In this document: piece by piece, positions 57,278 through 64,000 of the stretch | How the letters are laid out: every line of letters begins with the position of its first letter | Numbering within the stretch: position 1 is the stretch's first letter | NCBI GenBank assembly: GCA_020832565.1 | Contig: JAFIEI010000015.1 | Location: 1 to 64,000 of the forward strand | DNA length: 64,000 nucleotides | Reading direction: 5' to 3' | DNA from: Salinarimonas sp. | GTDB taxonomy: Bacteria > Pseudomonadota > Alphaproteobacteria > Rhizobiales > Beijerinckiaceae | The notes under the pieces: model-generated | What the model was told of the DNA's origin: nothing | The model's database searches: none | Seen by the model: the letters and a program-made list of their open reading frames with translations, nothing else | Made by a program: the position numbers and the translations under genes

Positions 57278-59386
57278 TCAGGCCTTGGCCCTCCTGAAGA
57301 CCGGTTCCATCTGTTCGAGCTCGCCCAGCGGGATATGACAGGCGATGCGGTGGCCGTCGGCGCGCATGTGAACGGGCGGTCGCTTGGCATCGCAGATCGC
57401 TCCGAGCTTGTGCTGGCAGCGCGTGGCGAACGGGCAGCCCTTCGGCGGATCAAGCGGGCTCGGCACCGCGCCTTCGAGAACGATTTTCGTCTTTTCGATC
57501 TGCGGATCGGCCACCGGGACGGCGGAGAGCAGCGCCTCGGTATAGGGGTGATAGGGCGGCGCGAAGACGTCCTCGACCCGCCCCTGCTCCATGATCTGGC
57601 CGAGATACATCACCACCACGCGGTCGGCGAGGTAGCGAACGAGGGCGAGGTCGTGGCTGATGACGATCAGCGTCGTGTCGTGCTCGCGCTGGATATCGGC
57701 GAGCAGCTGCGTCACCGCCGCCTGGACCGAGACGTCGAGCGCCGAGACCGGCTCGTCGGCGATCACCATGGACGGGTTGCCGGCAAAGGCACGCGCGATG
57801 CCGATGCGCTGCTTCTGCCCGCCCGAGAGCTGACGCGGCATGCGCTTGGCGAAATCGCGCGGCAGCTTCACCAGATCGAGCAGGTCATGGACACGCTGCA
57901 GGATCTTCGCGCGATCGGTCTCGACACCGAATTTGCGGATCACGCGCGCGATCTGCGATCCCACGCTCTGGCTCGGATTGAGCGTTTCATTGGGATTTTG
58001 AAAGATCATCTGCAAGGCGGCGATCTGCGCCTTCGAGCGATCGGTCACCGCGCTCTCGGCGATATCGTCGCCCTCGAAGATGATGGCGCCGTCGGTCGCC
58101 GTCTCGAGCCCCATCAGCACCTTGGCGAAGGTGGACTTGCCACAGCCGCTCTCGCCCACGATCGCCACCGTCTGGCCGCGCCTTGCATCGAAATCGAGCG
58201 CCTCGTTGGCCTTCACCCAGCGCACCGAACGCCCTGCGATCAGCGCGGCGATGGAGCGGTCATGCACGGGGTAGTATTTCTGCATGCCGACGACATCGAG
58301 CACGATATCGCCCTCCGGAGCAGGTACGGCCTCGGCCTCCTCTGCCGCCTCCGGAACCAGCGGCGGCGCTTCTCCGACGGCATCGAGGCGCAGGCAGCGG
58401 GCGCGATGCCCCGCCGCGCCGTCGATCCCCGCCGCGATCATCGGCACCTCGCCGGCATCGCAGGTTCCCGCCGCGAACCAGGGGCAACGCGGGCCGAAAT
58501 TGCAGCCATGCGGGCGCTCGTGCGGGAGCGGCAATTGGCCCGGGATCGCCGTCAGCGGGCGCTCGTCGCGCCCGGCCATGGGCAGCGGGATGCAACCGAA
58601 CAGTCCGCGCGTGTAAGGATGGCGCATATGGGTGAAGACATCGGCGACGGCGCCCGTCTCCACCACGTCGCCGGAATACATCACGCAGACCCGGTCGCAG
58701 ACCTCGTGCACGAGACCGAGATTGTGGCTGATGAAGAGGATGGCCGTGCCGAATTTCCGCTTGATCTCACCGATCAGCTCGACGATCCCGGCCTCGACCG
58801 TGACGTCGAGGGCCGTGGTCGGCTCGTCGAGGAGCAGCAGCGACGGGTTGGCCAGAAGCGCCATGGCGATGACGATGCGCTGCTGCTGGCCGCCGGATAG
58901 CTGATGCGGATACGAACTCATCAACCGCTCGGTATCGGCCAGACGCACGTCCTCCAGCATGCGCGCGGCGCGCTCATACGCCTGCCTCTCGCTCACGCCC
59001 TCGTGGATCATCGGCACTTCCATGAGCTGGCGGCCGATGGTCATGGACGGGTTGAGCGCGGCGAAGGGCTCCTGGTACACCATCGCGATCTCGGCACCGC
59101 GCAGGCTGCGCAGTTCCGCCTCGCCCATGGCGAGCATGTCGCGTCCCTTGAAGCGCATCTCGCCCCCGGTGATCGACCCGTTGCGGCCCATATAGCGCAT
59201 GATCGCATTGGCCACCGTCGACTTGCCGCACCCGCTCTCTCCGACGAGCGCCACGCTCTCGCCGGCGGCGATGGCAAGGTCGAAATCGACCACGGCGGGA
59301 ATTGCGCCCGCGCGGGTGCGATAGGAGATCGACAGCCCCTCGATGGCGAGGACGGGCTCCGCTGCACGGGGGGCGGCATCAGTCAT
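57278..59386 (-). CDS. Peptide-type ABC transporter, fused double ATPase (DppD-DppF-like)
   Basis: A 702-residue fusion of the two ATPases that normally are separate DppD/OppD and DppF/OppF subunits. Each half has Walker A GESGCGKST, an LSGGQ-type signature (QLSGGQQQRIVIAMAL, QLSGGQKQRIGIARAF) and Walker B (LLLLDEPTTALD, MVIADEPVSALD). Both carry the oligopeptide-transporter C-terminal extension with Cys residues (RCPWFAAGTCD; GCPFATRCQHKLGAICD), likely an iron-sulfur site as in that family. The start overlaps the permease stop by 8 bp. Confidence 0.96.
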   Translation of the reverse strand: MTDAAPRAAEPVLAIEGLSISYRTRAGAIPAVVDFDLAIAAGESVALVGESGCGKSTVANAIMRYMGRNGSITGGEMRFKGRDMLAMGEAELRSLRGAEIAMVYQEPFAALNPSMTIGRQLMEVPMIHEGVSERQAYERAARMLEDVRLADTERLMSSYPHQLSGGQQQRIVIAMALLANPSLLLLDEPTTALDVTVEAGIVELIGEIKRKFGTAILFISHNLGLVHEVCDRVCVMYSGDVVETGAVADVFTHMRHPYTRGLFGCIPLPMAGRDERPLTAIPGQLPLPHERPHGCNFGPRCPWFAAGTCDAGEVPMIAAGIDGAAGHRARCLRLDAVGEAPPLVPEAAEEAEAVPAPEGDIVLDVVGMQKYYPVHDRSIAALIAGRSVRWVKANEALDFDARRGQTVAIVGESGCGKSTFAKVLMGLETATDGAIIFEGDDIAESAVTDRSKAQIAALQMIFQNPNETLNPSQSVGSQIARVIRKFGVETDRAKILQRVHDLLDLVKLPRDFAKRMPRQLSGGQKQRIGIARAFAGNPSMVIADEPVSALDVSVQAAVTQLLADIQREHDTTLIVISHDLALVRYLADRVVVMYLGQIMEQGRVEDVFAPPYHPYTEALLSAVPVADPQIEKTKIVLEGAVPSPLDPPKGCPFATRCQHKLGAICDAKRPPVHMRADGHRIACHIPLGELEQMEPVFRRAKA

Positions 59387-60305
59387 TGAGCGAAATCTCC
59401 CGGATGCCGTCGGCGAGCAGGTTGAAACCGAGCACGAGCGAGGAAATGGCGATGACGGGGAAGATCGTCATGTGCGGCGCAAAGGTCGCCATCGATCGCG
59501 TCTGGTTGACCATGCCGCCCCAATCGGGATCGGGCGGCGGCAGGCCGAGGCCGAGAAAGCCAAGCACGCCGATGGTGATGATCGTATAGCCGAGCCGCAG
59601 GCAGGCATCGACGATCAACGGCCCGCGCGCATTGGGCAGGATCTCGACGAACATGATTCGCAGCGTCGATTCCCCGCGCGTCTGGGCGGCGGCGACGTAA
59701 TCGCGGTTGCGCAGATCCAGCACCAGGCCGCGCACGATGCGCATGATCCCCGGCGCGCTCGCGAAGATGACGGCCAGCACGATATTCAGGCCCGAGGCGC
59801 CGAATGTGGTGATGATGACCACATAGAGCACGAGGATCGGGAAGGAGAGGATGATGTCCGAGATACGGCTCAGGACATCGTCGATCCAGCCGCGCTTGTA
59901 GCCGGCGAACAGGCCCATCGTGATCCCCACCGCAAAGGCGCAGGCAGTCGCGACGGGGGCGTAGAACAGCACCGTGCGCGATCCCCAGATCACCCGGCTG
60001 AGAATGTCGCGCCCCAGATGGTCGGCCCCGAGCCAGAAGGTCCCGCCTTCCGGATGTTCGGTGAAGGGCGTGGCAAACGGCAGCACCTGCGCATTGGGAT
60101 CGTAAGGGGCAAGCCAGGGCGCGAATATCGCCACCAGCACCCAGAATCCGACGAGTCCGGCGCCGATCATGGCGACCGTGCTCTCGCGCAGGAGCCTGAG
60201 CGCGCCCCATAGGCCGAGAATGATGTTGCGCGCGGTAACGACGATCGCCGGCGGCGGCTTAATCGGCTCGGCGGATTCGCGATCGGGAGGACGATGTTCG
60301 TTCAT
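59379..60305 (-). CDS. Peptide-type ABC transporter permease (DppC-like)
   Basis: A 308-residue inner-membrane permease of the BPD/OppC group. It has about six membrane segments, an N-terminal OppC-type stretch (FAPWLAPYDPNAQ, GTFWLGADHLGRDILSRVIWGSRTVL), and the EAA-like loop AAQTRGESTLRIMFVEILPNARGPLIV that contacts the ATPase. GAGG precedes the ATG at 60305. It overlaps the ATPase gene and is 10 bp after the other permease gene. Confidence 0.95.
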   Translation of the reverse strand: MNEHRPPDRESAEPIKPPPAIVVTARNIILGLWGALRLLRESTVAMIGAGLVGFWVLVAIFAPWLAPYDPNAQVLPFATPFTEHPEGGTFWLGADHLGRDILSRVIWGSRTVLFYAPVATACAFAVGITMGLFAGYKRGWIDDVLSRISDIILSFPILVLYVVIITTFGASGLNIVLAVIFASAPGIMRIVRGLVLDLRNRDYVAAAQTRGESTLRIMFVEILPNARGPLIVDACLRLGYTIITIGVLGFLGLGLPPPDPDWGGMVNQTRSMATFAPHMTIFPVIAISSLVLGFNLLADGIREISLND

Positions 60306-60315
60306 GCCATCCTCT

Positions 60316-61248
60316 TCACGCGAACCGGATGCGCGGGTTGAGATAAGTGTAGCCGATATCCGCAATGGTCTGCGTGGTCACCGCGACGAAGACGGCGACC
60401 ATGGCGCAGGCCTGGATCAGGAAGATGTCCTGATTGAGTGAAGCCTCCAGGAGCAATGCGCCGAAGCCCTTATAGGCAAAGAAGAATTCGACCACGATGA
60501 CGCCCGAGAGGAGCCAGTTGATCTGCAGCATGATCACCGTGAACGGCGCGATCAGCGCATTGCGCAGGGCGTGGCGCATGATCACCTGGCGATAGGGCAT
60601 GCCTTTCAGGATCGCCGTGCGGATATAGGGCGTCTGCATCACCTCGACCATGGAGGCCCGGGTCATGCGCGCGATATAGCCGAAACCGTAGAGCACCAGC
60701 ACCGTCACCGGAAGGATCAGCTCGACGGGGCGGAACCCGTCCGTCATGCCGCTGGTTCCCGGCAGCCAGGACAGCCAGAAGACGAAGAGGAAGGTCAAGA
60801 GCACGGCGCTGGCGAATTCCGGGATGGAGGTCGTGATGATGGCGGTGACGGAGAGCGAGCGATCGAGCTTCGAGCCCTCCTTCATCCCCGCCAGGATGCC
60901 CATCATCAGCGCCAGCGGGATCATCACCGCGAAGGTCACCCCGCCGAGGATCGCCGTATTCGCCAGCCGCGGCCACAGCACGTCGGCAACCGGCGCGCGG
61001 AACCGGATCGACTCGCCGAAATCGCCGGTGAGCATGTTGCCCAGCCATTCGAAGTAACGCACGTAGACGGGCCGGAAATAGCCGTTGGCCTCGAGCCAGA
61101 GATTGCGCTGTTCGACCGTCGTATACGGCCCCAGCACCTTCACCGCCACCGCCTCGCCATTCACCTCCAGCAGCACAAACAGCAGGATCGACACGACGAG
61201 CATGGTCAGGACCATGTATCCCGTGCGCCTTGCGAGGAAAATCAGCAT
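60316..61248 (-). CDS. Peptide-type ABC transporter permease (DppB-like)
   Basis: A 310-residue OppB/DppB-type permease with an N-terminal membrane anchor (RRTGYMVLTMLVVSILLFVLLEV), about six membrane segments and the EAA loop in TAILKGMPYRQVIMRHALRNALIAP. It pairs with the DppC-like permease to form the channel. It is the second gene of the operon, about 110 bp after the binding protein gene. Confidence 0.95.
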   Translation of the reverse strand: MLIFLARRTGYMVLTMLVVSILLFVLLEVNGEAVAVKVLGPYTTVEQRNLWLEANGYFRPVYVRYFEWLGNMLTGDFGESIRFRAPVADVLWPRLANTAILGGVTFAVMIPLALMMGILAGMKEGSKLDRSLSVTAIITTSIPEFASAVLLTFLFVFWLSWLPGTSGMTDGFRPVELILPVTVLVLYGFGYIARMTRASMVEVMQTPYIRTAILKGMPYRQVIMRHALRNALIAPFTVIMLQINWLLSGVIVVEFFFAYKGFGALLLEASLNQDIFLIQACAMVAVFVAVTTQTIADIGYTYLNPRIRFA

Positions 61249-61307
61249 GGGCGGAGTGTCCTGATCGACGCTGATGCGTTTGCACGCGGGCTCACCCTAC
61301 CCTTGAT

Positions 61308-61326
61308 CCCTCCCCTGAGGGGAGGG
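61308..61326. repeat. Solo end of the MITE-like repeat
   Basis: CCCTCCCCTGAGGGGAGGG is identical to the 5480-5498 core. The 20 bases before it (GGCTCACCCTACCCTTGAT) align with the flank of that end. It sits between the binding-protein and first permease genes and can form an 8-bp hairpin, which might lower expression of the downstream genes. Confidence 0.75.
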
Positions 61327-61357
61327 AGATCGGGCGAGCGCTTGGTGACGGCGCGCA

Positions 61358-63061
61358 TCAGTCCTCGAGCCACACCGTCTCGAAATGATGCTCCTCGGCC
61401 GGATGGTGGATGAAGCCCTTAACGCGGGGGCTGCCGGCAGTGTGGATGGAGCGCCAGAACGGCTGCACGATAACGGCATCCCCCTGCAGGATCGTCTGCA
61501 ATTGGGCCATGATCTCGCGGCGTTCATCGACATCGAAGGTCGCTTCGGCCTGGTCGAGGAGCGCATCGAATTCCGGGTTGGAATAGGATGACTCGTTCCA
61601 CGGCACGCCGGAGCGATACGCGAGACTGAGCGATTGGGTGCCGAGCGGGCGATGCGCCCAGCTGGTGAAACCGAAGGGCGTCGTCATCCAGCGATCCCAA
61701 TAGGTGCCGCCGGGCATGATGTTCACGCTGAGATTGATACCGGCAGGGCGCAGCATTTCGACCAGTGCCTCGCAGGTATTGGGCTCCCAGGTGGGCTGCG
61801 CGACACAGTCGATGGAGATGTCGAGCCCATCCGCATAGCCGGCCTCGGCAAGGAGCTCACGGGCGAGGTCATAATCCTGCTGCGGCGCGCCGATATCGGC
61901 ATATTCGGGATGAATCTGCGCGACATGGTGATCCTCACCGGGAAGGCCGAGCCCCTGATTGGCGATCTCGAGCAGGCGCGCGTGATCCACGCAGGCCTGG
62001 ATGGCACGGCGCACGCGGGGATCGTCGAAGGGCGCTTCGTCGACCTTCATGCGCGCCACCCCGGTCTGCGCCGTCATCGCTTCATAGACCTCGAGGTTCG
62101 GCATGTTGCGGGCGGCCGGCAACTGTTCGACATTGAGGCGGTAGAGCAGATCCACCTGGCCGGAGGCGAGCGCGGCGAAGGGCGCCGCCGGGTCATCGCC
62201 GTGATCGATATAGTCGATCCCGTCGAGATAGACCTCGCCGCCCCACCAGCCGTCTTCGCGACGCGCATAGGTCGCGCGCTCGCCGACGGTAAAGCGCGTG
62301 AGTTCGAACGGACCCGTCCCGATCGGCTCATTGGCCCAATTGCCGCCCTGGAAGGAGCGATGGGCGATCAGGGCGGGATAGTCGCCCATGCTTTCCGGGA
62401 AGGCGAGGAAGGGCACGCGCAGATTGAATTCCACCGTATGATCGTCGATCTTGCGAATAGCTCCCTCGGCCATCCGCGACCCATCCTCGCTGCTCTCGCG
62501 CAGAGCCGCGAATCGCCCGTAATTCGAGGAGCCGACGGCCGGATCCATCCAGCGCTCGAAATTGGCGATGACGTCGTCGGCGGTGAAATCATCGCCGTTC
62601 GACCATTTGACGTCCCGGCGCAGATTGAATGTCCAGGTCCGCAGATCGTCGGAAGCGCTCCAGCTCTCGGCCAGATGCGGCGTGGCGAGATTGTCGCCGG
62701 AGATGCGCACCAGCGGCTCGATCACGAGGCGCAGATTGTTGCCCTTCTCCGACCAGTCGATGGTGGCGGGATCGGAGATTTCCTTGACATTCATCGAAAC
62801 ACGCAGGACGCCGCCACGGCGCGGCGTACCGTCCTGCGCCTTTGCGCGCGGCACGAAGCCCTCACCGGTGAGCTTGCCCGCCATCCCGTAGGCGATACCG
62901 GCGGAGAGGCCGAGAAGCGTTGCCGTGCGCAGGAATTCGCGGCGGCTGGCCTTACCCTGGCCCAGCGCATCCGCCAGGCTGGGCAATTGCGAATGGCATT
63001 CGGCAAGTTGTGCGCGCTCGCTCTGGTCGAGGTTCCGGCTATCGGGGCTCTTCCTGGTCAT
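61358..63061 (-). CDS. ABC transporter substrate-binding protein, family 5, Tat-type signal
   Basis: A 567-residue periplasmic binding protein of the peptide/nickel/opine family. The signal carries a twin-arginine motif (SRREFLRTATLLGLSAG, 39-55) after an unusually long polar head. The mature part has ISDPATIDWSEKGNNLRLVIEPLVRI, LAESWSASDDLRTWTFNLRRDVKWSNGDDFTADDV, typical of family 5. The ligand cannot be told. GAGG lies about 8 bp before the ATG. It heads the operon of two permeases and the fused ATPase. Confidence 0.95.
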   Translation of the reverse strand: MTRKSPDSRNLDQSERAQLAECHSQLPSLADALGQGKASRREFLRTATLLGLSAGIAYGMAGKLTGEGFVPRAKAQDGTPRRGGVLRVSMNVKEISDPATIDWSEKGNNLRLVIEPLVRISGDNLATPHLAESWSASDDLRTWTFNLRRDVKWSNGDDFTADDVIANFERWMDPAVGSSNYGRFAALRESSEDGSRMAEGAIRKIDDHTVEFNLRVPFLAFPESMGDYPALIAHRSFQGGNWANEPIGTGPFELTRFTVGERATYARREDGWWGGEVYLDGIDYIDHGDDPAAPFAALASGQVDLLYRLNVEQLPAARNMPNLEVYEAMTAQTGVARMKVDEAPFDDPRVRRAIQACVDHARLLEIANQGLGLPGEDHHVAQIHPEYADIGAPQQDYDLARELLAEAGYADGLDISIDCVAQPTWEPNTCEALVEMLRPAGINLSVNIMPGGTYWDRWMTTPFGFTSWAHRPLGTQSLSLAYRSGVPWNESSYSNPEFDALLDQAEATFDVDERREIMAQLQTILQGDAVIVQPFWRSIHTAGSPRVKGFIHHPAEEHHFETVWLED

Positions 63062-63410
63062 CGTCGTCCTCTTTACCGTCAGCTTCGGGCCGTCGGAGCA
63101 TCGTGCATCCGACCAAGGCCGCCTGATCCGTTGTCTCGTGAGCCGGGCACAGCCGGCGCGTGCGCGGAAACACCGCATGCGCAGCAACAACCGGGACGCT
63201 GACCCCTCAGGATGCAAATCCTGGCGACGCGGTAACAGTTTACCGCGACGGACACGGTAGCGCGACTACGTGAGACGTCGAGAGTGGTGACGCGCCAGGC
63301 TCACGCCCGCAGCCTCACCACCTGATCGAAGAGGATAGCGCCCGCAGACAATGTGTCAAACCTCGGGCAATGACTGCCGTACTCCGGCACGGATACCGGA
63401 GAACGCCGCC
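63062..63410. promoter_or_regulatory. 349-bp upstream region of the transporter operon, with a perfect dyad
   Basis: No credible gene is seen. CGCGGTAA (63228-63235) and TTACCGCG (63240-63247) form a perfect 8-bp dyad around CAGT, about 165 bp upstream of the binding-protein start. That is the form of a repressor operator. It could also act as a terminator for the upstream chemoreceptor gene, but has no T tract. Confidence 0.45.
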
Positions 63411-64000
63411 TCAGGCGGCCTTGATCGCCTCCTCGGCGATGGCTGCGGCTTCGGAATGGGCCTCCTGCTCCGTGTCCTTGCCGAGGATGGCGCCGAGGAA
63501 ATCATCCACCGCGCCCTTGAGCGCATCGGATTCGCGCGCGAGACGCTCGGCAGAGCTCTGCACCCGGTTGGCCGCTTCGCTCGAACGCTCGGCGGAATCG
63601 CGCACGCCGTCGATGCTCTGCGAGACCTCGTGCGTGCCCGCCGATGCCTGTTGCACGTTACGGGCGATCTCCTGCGTAGCCGAACCCTGCTCCTCCACCG
63701 CCGCCGCGATCGCCGCGGCAATCCCGGCAAGATTGGAGATGGTATCGGCCACCCCCGTGATCGATTCGGCCGAGCCCGATGTGGCCGACTGGATATCCGC
63801 GATCTGGCCGCTGATCTCCGTCGTGGCCTTCGCCGTCTGGTCGGCGAGGTTCTTGACCTCCGCCGCGACGACGGCAAAGCCCTTGCCGGCCTCGCCCGCC
63901 CGCGCGGCTTCGATCGTGGCATTGAGCGCCAGAAGGTTCGTCTGGTCGGCGATCTGCTCGATCAGAGCGACGATGTCGCCGATGCGCTGTGCGGTATCGG
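63411..64000 (-). CDS. Methyl-accepting chemotaxis protein (C-terminal part; N-terminus beyond window)
   Basis: The last 196 residues or so of a chemoreceptor; the frame is open to the window edge. The signalling tip [38 protein letters not shown] is complete, followed by the descending helix ([33 protein letters not shown]) and a short Glu/Ala-rich tail without a CheR pentapeptide. It lies just upstream of the peptide transporter operon and reads in the same direction. Confidence 0.93.
   Translation of the reverse strand, partial: DTAQRIGDIVALIEQIADQTNLLALNATIEAARAGEAGKGFAVVAAEVKNLADQTAKATTEISGQIADIQSATSGSAESITGVADTISNLAGIAAAIAAAVEEQGSATQEIARNVQQASAGTHEVSQSIDGVRDSAERSSEAANRVQSSAERLARESDALKGAVDDFLGAILGKDTEQEAHSEAAAIAEEAIKAA

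Noticed and set aside
61308-61326. Terminator between the binding protein and the first permease gene
   Set aside because: The hairpin is not followed by T residues, and it is identical to an end of the repeat at 5480-5498, so it is better read as a repeat copy.

Overview
The window is GC-rich, densely coding bacterial chromosome. The gene orders rpsT-dnaA-dnaN-recF, sucCD-sucAB-lpdA and metX-metW, a TrcR/DUF1013 cell-cycle regulator, GANTC (CcrM-type) sites in the dnaA upstream region and a class I PHA synthase all point to an alphaproteobacterium, most likely in the Hyphomicrobiales (Rhizobiales). The genus cannot be fixed from what is visible. I saw no rRNA, tRNA, transposase, phage gene or CRISPR array.

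Layout. 1-6931: the end of sucCD followed by sucA, sucB and lpdA (TCA cycle, all +). A MITE-like repeat sits between sucB and lpdA. 7093-9604: a DUF4114-like/EF-hand protein and a double-receiver protein. 9972-15437: rpsD, a GST, a ThiF/MoeB-like E1 enzyme, rsmD, a RluB-type pseudouridine synthase with a huge low-complexity tail, and tadA. 15447-20919: recF, dnaN, dnaA, an 867-bp non-coding region (candidate replication origin) and rpsT. 21116-26176: a PLP-dependent dehydratase, an enoyl-CoA hydratase, LysE and MFS transporters and an alpha/beta hydrolase.

26283-33233 (all -) is the most unusual part: a NadE-like ammonia-dependent synthase, an AMP-forming acyl ligase, a free-standing acyl carrier protein, a class B asparagine synthase, a GNAT-like protein and a stand-alone PrmC/HemK-like methyltransferase. 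The genes lie in two tightly packed sets, each preceded by an unusually AT-rich leader. I read this as a small biosynthetic cluster that activates a carboxylic acid onto a carrier protein and installs an amide or amine. The product cannot be told from the sequence.

33436-51321: ligA, trcR, pgsA-moaD-moaE, an acyl-CoA carboxylase beta subunit, an orphan methylmalonyl-CoA mutase small subunit, metX-metW, lipoproteins, a DUF4168 protein facing a sigma factor, rlmE-ppx, a receiver protein, a cytochrome c and an AlaC-type aminotransferase. 51594-54966: PHA synthase with a histone-H1-like N-terminal tail, then a FAH-family hydrolase. 55061-64000: a complete peptide-type ABC transporter operon with a fused double ATPase, bracketed by two methyl-accepting chemotaxis proteins. 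The second chemotaxis gene runs off the window.
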